Of a stretch of 64,000 bases of DNA, positions 1 to 8,521 are shown piece by piece. Each line of letters opens with the position of its first letter. Position 1 is the first letter of the stretch. Source of the DNA: Sphingomonas sp. EC-HK361 (lineage in GTDB: Bacteria; Pseudomonadota; Alphaproteobacteria; Sphingomonadales; Sphingomonadaceae); the NCBI RefSeq assembly GCF_902498785.1, contig NZ_LR701494.1:620001-684000 (forward strand), read 5' to 3'. Made by a program: the position numbers and the translations under genes. The notes beneath the pieces were generated by a model. It was not told where the DNA came from and did no database searches. It worked only from the letters and a program-made list of their open reading frames with translations.

Positions 1-62
1 CGCGCGCGATAGCCGACGCGCGCGCTGTCGTCACCCGTGATCGTGGAACGCCGGTTCCGCCC

Positions 63-1385
63 CTAGCGATAGGCCGAAAGCTGACCCTTCTGGTCGAGCA
101 CATACAGCGTGTTGTTGGCGACGACCGGCGGCAGCGAGAAGGATTCCTTCGTCTCGATCGTCGCATGCACCGAACCGTCGCTGGGGTTCGTCGCCACGAT
201 CTGGCCGGCCGAATTGGTCAGCCACAGGCGGTTGCCCGCGAGCACCGGACCGAACCAGTTGATCGGGTTCTTCTTTTTCTTGACGTTGCGATAGCCGGGC
301 AGCTGGCTGATCCAGCGCACCTTGCCGTTGGTCCGCGACAGCGCGATCAGCCGCGCGTCGTCGGTCACGACGAACAGCCACTCGCCCGCGATCCACGGGG
401 TGGATATGCCGGCCAGATTCTGTTCCCAAAGCCGCTGCCCGGTATCGAGCTGGATCGCGACCATTCGACCACCGACACCGACCGCATAGGCGCGGCCGTC
501 CTCGATCACCGGATCGGCATCGACATCGGCAAGGCTCGACACCGAGGTCGAGATCGACGTGCGCGACAGCGCATCCTGCCACAGCGAGCGGCCATTCTCG
601 TAACGATAGGCGTTGAGCTCGCCCGAGGAGAAGCCCGCAACGACCGTGCCGGACGCGACCGCCGGCGCCGCCACGCCGAAGACGCCCTGCGTTTCGAGGC
701 TGGCGGTCTGGTTCCAGAGCACCTTGCCCGTCGCCTCGTCGAGCGCGAAGAGCTGGTTGTCCTGGCTGAGCACGTAAAGCTGGCCCCCCGCGATCGACGG
801 CGCGCCGCGCAGCGGGCCACCCGGCTTCGCGCGCCACACTTCCTTGCCGTCCGCCGCGTTCAGCGCGACGACTTCGCCAAGACCGTCGGTCGCATAGACC
901 TTGCCTTCGTCGTAGCTCACCCCGCCGCCAAAGCGCGCCGCCCGGTTCTTCTCGCCATCGGCGAGGCCGTGCGACCAGAGCGAGGCGCCGGTGTCGGCGG
1001 CAAAGGCGTGGACGTTGGCGTCGACATCGACCGCGAAGATCTTGTTATCCGCAATGACCGGCGCCGCACCCAACCGCGCGCGGCTCGATCCGCCGTCGAT
1101 CCGGGCGACCCAGGCGCGGGTCGGCTGGTCACCGATGGCGAGCTGACCCATCGACTTGGACGCATTGCCGCCGGGCTGTGCCCACGCGTCGTTGACGACT
1201 GGTGCGGGCAGCGTGACCTGAATATCGGCGAGCGTCTTGTCCGCCTCGGCGCCGTTTTCGGACACCAGGATCGGCACGCGGTTGCCCAGCGTCGGCGTCT
1301 TCTTCTGGCCGCCCTTGAACACGCCGCACGCGCTCAGCCCCATCATCGCCGCGAGGACGAGCGGGGTTGCAACAGTCTTCTTCAT
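63..1385 (-). CDS. bamB: Outer membrane assembly lipoprotein BamB (PQQ-like beta-propeller)
   Basis: BamB is a periplasmic lipoprotein of the BAM complex, which inserts beta-barrel proteins into the outer membrane. The 440-residue protein begins MKKTVATPLVL and has a lipobox with Cys20 (GLSAC). The rest is a series of PQQ-propeller blades marked by repeated tryptophan motifs (SLWSH, VWRAKPGG, VLWNQ, SLWQD, RLWEQ, VRWIS). I chose the ATG at 1385 because it gives a proper lipoprotein signal, and because it overlaps the stop of the upstream TPR gene by 4 bases (ATGA), which suggests translational coupling. TPR protein followed by BamB is a usual pairing. A longer open frame upstream lies inside the TPR gene and is not credible. 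Confidence 0.93.
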   Translation of the reverse strand: MKKTVATPLVLAAMMGLSACGVFKGGQKKTPTLGNRVPILVSENGAEADKTLADIQVTLPAPVVNDAWAQPGGNASKSMGQLAIGDQPTRAWVARIDGGSSRARLGAAPVIADNKIFAVDVDANVHAFAADTGASLWSHGLADGEKNRAARFGGGVSYDEGKVYATDGLGEVVALNAADGKEVWRAKPGGPLRGAPSIAGGQLYVLSQDNQLFALDEATGKVLWNQTASLETQGVFGVAAPAVASGTVVAGFSSGELNAYRYENGRSLWQDALSRTSISTSVSSLADVDADPVIEDGRAYAVGVGGRMVAIQLDTGQRLWEQNLAGISTPWIAGEWLFVVTDDARLIALSRTNGKVRWISQLPGYRNVKKKKNPINWFGPVLAGNRLWLTNSAGQIVATNPSDGSVHATIETKESFSLPPVVANNTLYVLDQKGQLSAYR

Positions 1386-2083
1386 TGCTTGTTCTGACCT
1401 TCGTTCGCGCCGACCGTGTCGACCCCCATCGTCCCGGCCATCTGAACCGCGCGTTGACGGATCGATTCCGGAACCCCCTCGTCCTTGGCGAGCCGGCCGA
1501 ACATCGCGCCCGCCAGATCGCGCCGCCCCTGCTTCAGATACGCCGCCGCCACCAGCTCGCCGGCGCTGCCGAACCACGGATTGCCCTGCACCGCGAGACC
1601 GCGCAGCCGCGCGATGACGTCATCCGGCTTCAGCGTGTCGAACTCCGCCGTCGTCTGACGCACGAGCGCAAGGTCGCGGAAAGGTTGCGCGACGCTGCTA
1701 TCGTTCGCGACCGAGGCGAACTTGGCTGCCGCGCCCTTCAGATCGTCCTTCTGCAGCAGAAGGTCCGCCTGTGTGAAGATCGCGAGCGCGCGGTAGCCGT
1801 CCGCACTGGACTGCGCCAGTTCCGCCAGCGGCTTGGCCGCCGCGTCCTTTTGCCCTGCAGCAAGCTTGTCATACGCTGCCTGCAGCTGCTCGCCCTCGGC
1901 GCCGGCGGCTTCGGCCTTGCGGTGCTGCCAGAACAGATACCCGCCGAATGCCACCAGCGCGACGACCACGCCGACGACGATCAGCCGTCCCCACTTGCGC
2001 CACACCGCGATCGCCTGGTCGCGGCGCAGTTCCTCATCGACCTCGCGCAGGAAGGTATCGTTGGTATTCGGCGTGACGGCCAA
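1382..2083 (-). CDS. YfgM-like tetratricopeptide membrane protein
   Basis: This 233-residue protein has a cytoplasmic N-terminus of about 30 residues, one membrane segment around residues 32-52 (RLIVVGVVVALVAFGGYLFW), and a helical TPR-like periplasmic part. That layout matches the YfgM/TPR_21 family, whose members act as ancillary periplasmic chaperones near the Sec translocon. It lies directly upstream of bamB with a 4-base overlap, as yfgM and bamB (yfgL) do in many proteobacteria. Its role in envelope biogenesis is inferred from family and context; no catalytic motif is visible. The start at 2083 puts positively charged residues (RR, RKW) before the membrane segment, which fits an N-in orientation. 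Confidence 0.85.
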   Translation of the reverse strand: MAVTPNTNDTFLREVDEELRRDQAIAVWRKWGRLIVVGVVVALVAFGGYLFWQHRKAEAAGAEGEQLQAAYDKLAAGQKDAAAKPLAELAQSSADGYRALAIFTQADLLLQKDDLKGAAAKFASVANDSSVAQPFRDLALVRQTTAEFDTLKPDDVIARLRGLAVQGNPWFGSAGELVAAAYLKQGRRDLAGAMFGRLAKDEGVPESIRQRAVQMAGTMGVDTVGANEGQNKQ

Positions 2084-2151
2084 GGGGAATGCTCCGGCAG
2101 GTGTGGAAAGGCGCGGACCTTAGCCGCGCGAAACGGGAAACGGAAGCGCGC

Positions 2152-3027
2152 TCAATCCTTGGGCGCGTAGGTCTGTTCGGGGCCGGGAAACGCGCGCGAT
2201 CGAACGTCCGCGGCATAGGTCGCCGCGGCCTTCGAGATATGGCCGGCCATGTCGTCGAACCGCTTCACGAAGCGCGGCGTCCGCTCGAACAGGCCCAGCA
2301 TGTCCTCGGCGACCAGCACCTGGCCATCGCACTGTGCAGACGCGCCGATGCCGATCGTCGGGCACTGAATCGCTTGTGTGATCGCGACCGCGATCGGCTC
2401 TACCACGCCCTCGATCACCAGCGCGAACGCGCCCGCGTCGGCCACCGCCTTGGCGTCGGCAACGATCTTGTCCGCCTCCGCCTTGGTGCGCCCGCGCGCG
2501 CCATAGCCGCCGAGCGCGTTCACCGCCTGCGGCGTCAGCCCGACATGCGCCATCACGGGAATGCCGCGCTCCGAAAGGAAACCGACCGTGGGTGCCATCG
2601 CCGCCCCGCCCTCCAGCTTCACCGCTGCGGCGCCGGTCTGCTTCAACAGCCACGCCGCGCTTTCGAACGCCTTTTCGGGCGACGCCTCGTAACTGCCGAA
2701 CGGCATGTCGATGACGACGACCGCGTGAAAGCTGCCGCGCACCACCGCCGCGCCGTGCGCCGCCATCATGTCGAGCGTCACGGGAACCGTGGAGGGCAGG
2801 CCGTAGATCACCTGGCCCAGGCTATCGCCGACCAAAAGCAGGTCGCAGTGCGGATCGAGCAGCTGGGCGTTGCGCACCGTATAGGCGGTCAGCATCACCA
2901 GCGGCTCTGCGCCCGCTGCGATCTCCGTCTTTCGCTTCCGGATGGCAGGCACGGTCAGCCGCTTCATCGGCGCGGAAACGGGATTGGCGCGGCTCGTGGC
3001 GCTGTCGATCGTGAAGGTCGTGGACAT
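2152..3027 (-). CDS. panB: 3-methyl-2-oxobutanoate hydroxymethyltransferase
   Basis: PanB makes ketopantoate from alpha-ketoisovalerate and methylene-tetrahydrofolate, the first step of pantothenate and CoA synthesis. The 291-residue protein shows the TIM-barrel family motifs in order: [12 protein letters not shown], the metal-binding GDSLG, the second Asp in [27 protein letters not shown], and the catalytic Glu region VIEGVVEP. Length is slightly above the usual 260-280 because of about 20 extra N-terminal residues, so the true start may be the Met at residue 21 ([13 protein letters not shown]). It stands upstream of the yfgM-bamB pair on the same strand, separated by 68 bases. Confidence 0.96.
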   Translation of the reverse strand: MSTTFTIDSATSRANPVSAPMKRLTVPAIRKRKTEIAAGAEPLVMLTAYTVRNAQLLDPHCDLLLVGDSLGQVIYGLPSTVPVTLDMMAAHGAAVVRGSFHAVVVIDMPFGSYEASPEKAFESAAWLLKQTGAAAVKLEGGAAMAPTVGFLSERGIPVMAHVGLTPQAVNALGGYGARGRTKAEADKIVADAKAVADAGAFALVIEGVVEPIAVAITQAIQCPTIGIGASAQCDGQVLVAEDMLGLFERTPRFVKRFDDMAGHISKAAATYAADVRSRAFPGPEQTYAPKD

Positions 3028-3052
3028 GGTCGCGCGCTCTACACCGCGCGCA

Positions 3053-3490
3053 TCATCCGATCCAGCCGCGACGCAGCGCCCGCCCCGACAGCCAGATGCC
3101 GAACGCTGCGATCAGCACGATCAGGATCGGGAACGGCAGGACTACGCCCGCGCCCTTGTGCGCGATGATATCGGTCGTCGCGAACAGCCAGCCGAATTGC
3201 ACGATGACCGCGACCAGCGAAATGACGAAAAGCGGCCGCGCCATCGCCGATCGCACGATCAGGCACAGGCCGCCCAGAAAGCCGGTGACGACCGCCACGG
3301 CATAGACCGAATTGTACCAGATCGGCAGCGCGGCGTAGAGCGCGCGGTCATAGTCGGTCGCCGGCCCCATCGCCTCGGCGCCGTGCAGGAACTGCATCAG
3401 ACAGGCATAGCAGCCCAGCATCCCCCACGCCGTCAGCAATACCGCCACGAGCTTGAACCAAACCGGTGCCCTGCGCCGTCCCGCCATCAT
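3053..3490 (-). CDS. Four-helix conserved membrane protein of unknown function
   Basis: I do not recognise a named family. The 145-residue product has a basic N-terminus ([11 protein letters not shown]) and four predicted membrane segments, roughly at residues 12-32, 58-80, 85-105 and 115-135. The first is [20 protein letters not shown] and the last is [17 protein letters not shown]. It has no obvious catalytic residues and the C-terminus is basic (RALRRGWIG). It looks like a small inner-membrane protein of the sort annotated as hypothetical in sphingomonads. It precedes panB on the same strand with a 25-base gap and may share its transcript. Start may be either of two adjacent Met codons. 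Confidence 0.7.
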   Translation of the reverse strand: MMAGRRRAPVWFKLVAVLLTAWGMLGCYACLMQFLHGAEAMGPATDYDRALYAALPIWYNSVYAVAVVTGFLGGLCLIVRSAMARPLFVISLVAVIVQFGWLFATTDIIAHKGAGVVLPFPILIVLIAAFGIWLSGRALRRGWIG

Positions 3491-3563
3491 CTGTCCCCTC
3501 CACCAAATGCTGGCGATATGCTGCGCCGCCTTTCCGACAAACGCAATCGAAGGAACGACTTGC

Positions 3564-3911
3564 TCAGCCAGCCAGGGGCGCGAAGCGATCCTGATCGAAG
3601 CCGACGACGAGCCGATCGCCCTGAACGACGACGGGGCGGCGTATGGCGGACGGGTTGGCGAGCATGATCGCCATCGCCTTTTCCGCGTCGATGTCCCGCT
3701 TCATATCTTCGGGCAACTTTCGAAAGGTCGTGCCCGATCGGTTGAGTAGCGCCTCCCAACCCAACCGACCGATCCAGCCGCGAAGCGCCGCTTCATCGAC
3801 ACCGTTCTTGCGGTAATCGTGGAAGGCGTAGGCAACACCGTGCTCGTCGAGCCAGCGCCGCGCGCGTTTCACCGTGTCGCAATTGGGAATGCCGTAAAGA
3901 GTCATCGTCAT
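3564..3911 (-). CDS. ArsC/Spx-family reductase-like protein (YffB type)
   Basis: The 115-residue product begins MTMTLYGIPNCDTVKRARRW, the thioredoxin-fold start of the ArsC/YffB/Spx superfamily. It has a single N-terminal Cys in NCDTVK, followed by the usual HDYRKNGVDE and the C-terminal IRRPVVVQGDRLVVGF strand. YffB-type proteins keep the ArsC fold, but their substrate is uncertain. There is no arsR or arsB nearby, so arsenate resistance is not supported by context. The start at 3911 is preferred over a longer in-frame Met at 3947 because the fold begins immediately after it. Gene ends are separated by 73 bases from the downstream membrane protein. Confidence 0.87.
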   Translation of the reverse strand: MTMTLYGIPNCDTVKRARRWLDEHGVAYAFHDYRKNGVDEAALRGWIGRLGWEALLNRSGTTFRKLPEDMKRDIDAEKAMAIMLANPSAIRRPVVVQGDRLVVGFDQDRFAPLAG

Positions 3912-3959
3912 GCGCCGCTCAATCGACGAAACGCCCACCTGCTGCAACTGCCCGCGCGA

Positions 3960-4811
3960 TCACCGCTTCTGCTGCTTGGCGAGATCGTCCGCAAAGGCGA
4001 TGCGCGCTTTCGCCACCATCGTCTGGAGCAGCCCCGGCGCGACATAGGCCCGTTCGCCGCCGCGGGTATGCCGGGTCAGCACATCGGCAAACTCGGGATG
4101 CGCAGGAAGGACGACGTCGGCGTGAAGCCTCGCAAGACGATCGAAACTTTTCCGGAAATCGCTGACGATAGCCGGATAGCGCCGGTTGCCGACGAGCCGG
4201 TTGCCGGCCACGGTAATGCTGCACGGAAACACGACATCGAGCATCCGCCCCGCCCCGCGCGTCCGCATCGTCCAGGTCGTGCAGCCCGGCGTATGGCCAG
4301 GCGTCGCGACCGCGCGCAGCGTGACCCCGCCAAGGCTTACCGCATCGCCATCCCGAACGCCGCGCGCGACCGTCACCGGCGCGAAATTTACCGGCGTGTA
4401 GGTCGTTTCGCCCGGCGGCCTGCCCGACTGCAGCGCCGCCACGTCGCCAACACCAGCCACGACCTTGGCGCCGGTCGCCTTCACCATCGCTGCATCGCCG
4501 GCCGCATGGTCGAAATGCGCATGGCTGACGAGAAGGTAGCGCACGTCGCGCGGCGACACCCCGACGCTTCGGATATTGCGCAGGATCGCTGGCACATTCT
4601 CCGCCATCGTCGCGTCGATCAGGATCGCGCCGGCCGTGGTCTTGATGAGGTACGCGGCGAGCCCCTCGCTGCCGACATACCAGATGTTGCCGACGATATG
4701 GAACGGCGCGGTCGGCCGGGTCCATTCGGGCGGGTCGGCGGCAACCGCGCTCGCCGCCGGAAGGACGGCAAGCGCCGTTGCGCTAAGCGCGATACGCAGG
4801 CGCAGGCTCAG
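3960..4811 (-). CDS. Subclass B3 metallo-beta-lactamase
   Basis: This is a secreted zinc hydrolase of the metallo-beta-lactamase fold. It has a hydrophobic leader (RIALSATALAVLPAASAVAA) followed by DPPEWTRP, typical of B3 enzymes such as those of sphingomonads and caulobacters. Zinc ligands are visible: HAHFDH supplies His116, His118, Asp120 and His121 in B3 numbering, PGHTPG supplies His196 and PAHPEF supplies His263. B3 enzymes hydrolyse beta-lactams in the periplasm; substrate range cannot be read here. There is no ATG, GTG or TTG between the end of the upstream EipA gene and the signal peptide. The given start is a CTG that overlaps the upstream stop (CTGA), and is therefore uncertain. 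The longer frame starting inside the upstream gene is unlikely. Confidence 0.85.
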   Translation of the reverse strand: MSLRLRIALSATALAVLPAASAVAADPPEWTRPTAPFHIVGNIWYVGSEGLAAYLIKTTAGAILIDATMAENVPAILRNIRSVGVSPRDVRYLLVSHAHFDHAAGDAAMVKATGAKVVAGVGDVAALQSGRPPGETTYTPVNFAPVTVARGVRDGDAVSLGGVTLRAVATPGHTPGCTTWTMRTRGAGRMLDVVFPCSITVAGNRLVGNRRYPAIVSDFRKSFDRLARLHADVVLPAHPEFADVLTRHTRGGERAYVAPGLLQTMVAKARIAFADDLAKQQKR

Positions 4812-5620
4812 AACGGCAGCCAGCGCGATTTGTGGGTGAAATTCATATAGCCGACATTGACGCCCGCCCGCCAGCCGACGCCGAGACGCACCGGGATGAG
4901 CACGACGTTGCCGCGCCGCAGATAGGTCGCCGCAAAGCCGCCGACGAAATACAGTCGGCCTTCTGCTGCCGGGAAGCGCTTGTAGAGCTCCTCGGTGTCG
5001 TAGAGATTGTAGACCAGCACGAAGACCTTGTTGGCATCGCCGCCGACATCGAAGCCGACCGAAGGCCCGGTCCAATAGACCGGCTTCTGCCCCTCGACCT
5101 TGTGGGTCATGATCCCCGATCCGTAGCGAAGCCCCACAACGAACGCCCCCGACGCCTCGCGCCCCGCAATGTAGGCGTTGGGCTGGCCCTGGTCCTTCAG
5201 GATCTTCTCGATGATCGACGCGAACCCTTCCGCGCCCTTGCCGAACACGCCTTCGCCCGCACCGATCAGATCGTCCCGCTTGAACGTCTGGTCGGCGGTC
5301 GTCGTCGCCTCGGCCCTCCGCTCCTGCGCGGCCTCGCTGTGCGCCGCCGGTGGTGGAAGCGGCTGAGCCGGCGCCTGTTGCGCGGGGGCAGGCGGAACCT
5401 CCTGCATCGGATCGGACTGCGAACCGGATTGAACCGGTTCGTACGGGTAATTCGTCGGGTCGGCCTGAGCCGTCCGCGGCGGCGCGCTACGCTGTCCGCC
5501 GAGATCGCTGTCGATCGCCTGATTGGGATCGATGGTGCGCACCTGCGCGGGCGCCGCGGCCCCGCCCAGCAGCATCGCCGCGATTGCCAACCCGTTCAGA
5601 ACCTTCCGCATGTCATTCAC
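4808..5620 (-). CDS. DUF1134 / EipA-family envelope protein
   Basis: The 270-residue product has a signal peptide (LNGLAIAAMLLGGAAAPAQ), a proline- and glutamine-rich linker to about residue 105, and a C-terminal DUF1134 domain. The domain carries glycine-rich strands such as GAFVVGLRYGSGIM, GPSVGFDVGGDANKVFVLVYNL and YFVGGFAATYLRRGNVVLIPVRLG. The founding characterised member is EipA of Brucella, a periplasmic protein needed for envelope integrity. The stop codon overlaps the presumed CTG start of the B3 beta-lactamase gene, so the two are probably one transcript. That pairing would fit a shared role in envelope or beta-lactam tolerance, which is inference. Start may be Met1 or Met4 (MRKVLN). 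Confidence 0.85.
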   Translation of the reverse strand: MNDMRKVLNGLAIAAMLLGGAAAPAQVRTIDPNQAIDSDLGGQRSAPPRTAQADPTNYPYEPVQSGSQSDPMQEVPPAPAQQAPAQPLPPPAAHSEAAQERRAEATTTADQTFKRDDLIGAGEGVFGKGAEGFASIIEKILKDQGQPNAYIAGREASGAFVVGLRYGSGIMTHKVEGQKPVYWTGPSVGFDVGGDANKVFVLVYNLYDTEELYKRFPAAEGRLYFVGGFAATYLRRGNVVLIPVRLGVGWRAGVNVGYMNFTHKSRWLPF

Positions 5621-5789
5621 CCCCCGGGGCGCACCCCACCTACCTTGGTTAACCCCGTTCGTCGCAGCCGCGCAATGAACCGTCGATGACCCGAGTCGAT
5701 TTCACGCCCGAATGCAGCGATCTTATCCGCGAAATGCGCGTTGATCCCGGCGATACCCGTCGCTATAGCCCTGCCCTCGCAGCGCATCC

Positions 5790-5879
5790 GGAGACGTGGG
5801 TGAGTGGCTGAAACCAACGCTTTGCTAAAGCGTCGTACGGGAAACCGTACCGAGGGTTCGAATCCCTCCGTCTCCGCCA
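5790..5879 (+). tRNA. tRNA-Ser (anticodon GCT)
   Basis: A 90-base gene including encoded CCA. The acceptor GGAGACG (5790-5796) pairs with CGTCTCC (5869-5875). The anticodon stem ACGCT/AGCGT encloses TTGCTAA, giving GCT. A long variable arm (GTACGG/CCGTAC) and GGTTCGAATCC T-arm are typical of class II tRNA-Ser. Confidence 0.97.
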
Positions 5880-5909
5880 CCGCCGACCAGCGCCCGAAAT
5901 CGAGAGCTT

Positions 5910-7154
5910 CTACGCGCTCAGCAGTGTCTTGAGCGGGGTCGTCGTGTCCGCAAGCTGGGCTGCGTCGATCATCGCGCGCTGTTCCACCAGCGCGCGGCCC
6001 TGCACATAGTCTCGCGTCGCATTGACGCAGTCGAGCGCGATGACCGCGCCTTCCCGCAGATAGATCAGCGAAAAGCTCCGCGTGGCGGGGTCTCCGCGCA
6101 AGACGCAGGCGTCGTGGCCGGCCGACAGTCCGACCGTCTGGAGCTTCAGGTCATACTGGTTCGACCAGAACCACGGCACGGCGGCATAAGGCTGCGGCGC
6201 GGTATCGGCGATCGCGCGGGCGGCGACCCCCGCCTGATCGACGGCATTCTGCACCGATTCCAGTCGAACGATACGACCTGCGGCAAACGGGTTCGGATGC
6301 GCGGCACAGTCGCCGATTGCGAAAATGTCGGGCAGGCTCGTCCGGCAAAAGGCATCCACCTCCACCCCGTTTCCGCCCACCGCGCCTGCATCGATGAGCG
6401 GCGCGACTTCCGGCAGGATGCCGATGCCGACGATCACCATCTCCGCCGGCAACACCGCGCCGTCGGCCAGACGCACCCCCGCAGCGCGCGCCTTCTCGAC
6501 AAGGATTTCCTCCACGGCGGCGCCGAGCCGAACATCGACGCCGTGGGCGCGGTGCTCGGCCTCGAAGAAGCGCGACAGCGGCTCTCCCGCCACCCGCGCC
6601 AGCACGCGGTCGAGCGCCTCGACGACAGTCACCTGCTTGCCCAGCTTGGTCAGGACCGCAGCCGCCTCCAGCCCGATATAGCCGCCACCGACGACGACGA
6701 CGCGCGCTACATCCGGCAGCTCGGCAATCACCCTGTCGACGTCCGCGCGCGTGCGAACGCTGTGGGCCCCAGCGGCATCATGGCCCGCGCAGGCAAGCCG
6801 CCGCGCAGCACCGCCCGCAGCCCATATGAGACGGCCATAACCGATCGTCTCGCCGTCACCGGTCGTGATGCGGTGCGCCGCGGCGTCCACCGACACCACC
6901 CGCCGCCCAGGCAGCAGCGTGATCTCCCGTTCAGCCCAGAAATGCCGCTGACGGATGAGGATGCGCATGAACGGCTTTTCGCCGGCGAGATAATCCTTGG
7001 ATAGCGGCGGGCGCTCGTAGGGCGGCTCCGCCTCGTCCCCCAGGATCGCGACGCTCCCCGTGAACCCGATCTGGCGCAGCGTGATCGCGGCCTGCGCGCC
7101 GCCATGGCCGCTGCCGACGATCAGGACGTCATAGGCCGCCGCGTCCGTCATCAA
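5910..7154 (-). CDS. FAD-dependent ferredoxin/rubredoxin reductase-like oxidoreductase
   Basis: A 414-residue two-dinucleotide-binding flavoprotein of the class containing putidaredoxin reductase and the sphingomonad RedA-type reductases. Such enzymes pass electrons from NAD(P)H to a ferredoxin. Visible motifs are the FAD-binding [14 protein letters not shown] at residues 10-23, [14 protein letters not shown], the NAD-binding [14 protein letters not shown] near 150, and the second FAD motif [14 protein letters not shown]. The C-terminus has the Reductase_C domain ([14 protein letters not shown]). It overlaps the upstream formaldehyde dehydrogenase gene by 4 bases (ATGA), so the two are co-translated. 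No ferredoxin or oxygenase gene is nearby, so the partner is unknown. Confidence 0.88.
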   Translation of the reverse strand: MMTDAAAYDVLIVGSGHGGAQAAITLRQIGFTGSVAILGDEAEPPYERPPLSKDYLAGEKPFMRILIRQRHFWAEREITLLPGRRVVSVDAAAHRITTGDGETIGYGRLIWAAGGAARRLACAGHDAAGAHSVRTRADVDRVIAELPDVARVVVVGGGYIGLEAAAVLTKLGKQVTVVEALDRVLARVAGEPLSRFFEAEHRAHGVDVRLGAAVEEILVEKARAAGVRLADGAVLPAEMVIVGIGILPEVAPLIDAGAVGGNGVEVDAFCRTSLPDIFAIGDCAAHPNPFAAGRIVRLESVQNAVDQAGVAARAIADTAPQPYAAVPWFWSNQYDLKLQTVGLSAGHDACVLRGDPATRSFSLIYLREGAVIALDCVNATRDYVQGRALVEQRAMIDAAQLADTTTPLKTLLSA

Positions 7155-8263
7155 TAGACGACGACGCTGCGGATGCTCTCGCCGGCGTGCATCAGGTCGA
7201 AGCCCTTGTTGATCTCGTCCAGGGTGAGGACGTGGGTGATCATCGGGTCGATCGCGATCTTGCCGTCCATATACCAGTCGACGATCTTGGGTACATCGGT
7301 GCGCCCCTTGGCGCCGCCGAACGCGGTGCCGCGCCAGTTCCGCCCGGTGACGAGCTGGAACGGCCGGGTGCTGATTTCCCTACCGGCTTCCGCGACGCCA
7401 ATGATGATCGACGTGCCCCAGCCACGGTGGCAGCATTCCAGCGCGGTGCGCATCACCTCGGTATTGCCAGTCGCGTCGAAGCTGTAATCCGCGCCGCCAT
7501 CGGTCAGCTCCAGCACCTTCGCGATCGTCTCCTCGCGTGACAGCCCCCGGGAATTGATGAAGTCCGTCATCCCGAACTGGCGGCCCCAGGCCTCGCGCTC
7601 GGGGTTGAGGTCGATCCCGACGATGCGGCTCGCGCCCGCCAGCCGCGCGCCCTGGATGACGTTGAGACCGATACCGCCAAGCCCGAAGACGACGACCGTC
7701 TCGCCGACCTGCACCTTGGCGGTGTTGACGACCGCGCCGACCCCGGTGGTGACCCCGCAGCCGATATAGCAACTTGTCTTGAACGGCGCGTCCTCGCGGA
7801 TCTTCGCCACCGCAATCTCGGGCAGAACGGTGAAATTCGAAAAGGTCGAGCAGCCCATGTAATGGAAGATCGGCTTGCCCTTGTGGCTGAACCGCGTCGT
7901 CCCGTCCGGCATCAGCCCCTTCCCCTGCGTCGCGCGGATCGCGGTGCACAGATTGGTCTTGCCGCTGAGGCAGGATTTACACTGGCGGCATTCCGGCGTG
8001 TAGAGGGGGATGACGTGATCGCCCGGCTTCACCGAGGTCACCCCCGCCCCGACCTCGCGCACGATGCCCGCGCCTTCATGGCCCAGCACGCTCGGAAACA
8101 GTCCCTCGCTGTCCAGACCGTCGAGCGTATAGGCGTCGGTATGGCAGATGCCCGTCGCCATGATCTCCACCAGCACCTCGCCAGCCTTCGGCCCTTCCAG
8201 ATCGAGCTCGACGATCTCGAGCGGGCGTTTCGCTTCGAACGCAACGGCAGCACGGGTCTTCAT
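7151..8263 (-). CDS. frmA: S-(hydroxymethyl)glutathione dehydrogenase / class III alcohol dehydrogenase
   Basis: A 370-residue zinc alcohol dehydrogenase that oxidises S-hydroxymethylglutathione, the spontaneous adduct of formaldehyde and glutathione, to S-formylglutathione; it also reduces S-nitrosoglutathione. Catalytic zinc ligands are in [18 protein letters not shown] and [13 protein letters not shown]. The structural zinc cluster is [15 protein letters not shown]. The Rossmann motif is [15 protein letters not shown]. Length and motifs match class III ADH throughout. The usual partner, S-formylglutathione hydrolase (frmB), is not in this window. The gene immediately downstream is the flavoprotein, joined by a 4-base overlap. 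No FrmR-type repressor is seen. Confidence 0.96.
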   Translation of the reverse strand: MKTRAAVAFEAKRPLEIVELDLEGPKAGEVLVEIMATGICHTDAYTLDGLDSEGLFPSVLGHEGAGIVREVGAGVTSVKPGDHVIPLYTPECRQCKSCLSGKTNLCTAIRATQGKGLMPDGTTRFSHKGKPIFHYMGCSTFSNFTVLPEIAVAKIREDAPFKTSCYIGCGVTTGVGAVVNTAKVQVGETVVVFGLGGIGLNVIQGARLAGASRIVGIDLNPEREAWGRQFGMTDFINSRGLSREETIAKVLELTDGGADYSFDATGNTEVMRTALECCHRGWGTSIIIGVAEAGREISTRPFQLVTGRNWRGTAFGGAKGRTDVPKIVDWYMDGKIAIDPMITHVLTLDEINKGFDLMHAGESIRSVVVY

Positions 8264-8371
8264 GGGGACGTCTCTCTCCAGCAGGGCGGATGTCCTGTCT
8301 GGGATGCGAAAGCGCCCGCGAAGTCAATATGGCGAGTGGCGACCTCAGCGCGCGTGAAGGCCTCGGGGAAT

Positions 8372-8446
8372 TGGCTGGGGCGGCAGGATTCGAACCTGCG
8401 AATGGCGGCACCAAAAGCCGCTGCCTTACCACTTGGCGACGCCCCA
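8372..8446 (-). tRNA. tRNA-Gln (anticodon TTG)
   Basis: On the minus strand, TGGGGCG pairs with CGCCCCA across the acceptor and an encoded CCA follows. The anticodon stem GCGGC/GCCGC encloses TTTTGGT, giving TTG. The T-arm is CAGGTTCGAATCCTG. It lies between ilvE and frmA, all on the minus strand. Confidence 0.97.
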
Positions 8447-8472
8447 ACGAGGTGGCGCTCGGCCACCCGGAA

Positions 8473-8496
8473 GCGCGGGCTTATAGCGGCCCGCGC
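8473..8496 (-). terminator. Possible terminator hairpin after ilvE
   Basis: GCGCGGGC and GCCCGCGC form a perfect 8-base stem around an 8-base loop, 26 bases past the ilvE stop. The stretch that follows on the minus strand is TTCCGG, a very poor T-tract, so the hairpin could equally be a processing or stability element ahead of tRNA-Gln. Confidence 0.4.
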
Positions 8497-8521
8497 GGGT
8501 TAGGAAAGACCCGTTTCCGCC

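Noticed and set aside
1-62. Possible 5' part of the next gene after bamB (der is common there)
   Set aside because: No recognisable GTPase start or other coding signal is visible in these 62 bases.
3564-3911. Arsenate reductase (arsenic resistance)
   Set aside because: The sequence is of the YffB/Spx-like type and no arsR, arsB or acr3 gene is nearby.
5790-5879. tRNA-Ser as an integration site of a genomic island
   Set aside because: No integrase gene or duplicated tRNA 3' end was found within the adjoining genes, which are ordinary chromosomal genes.
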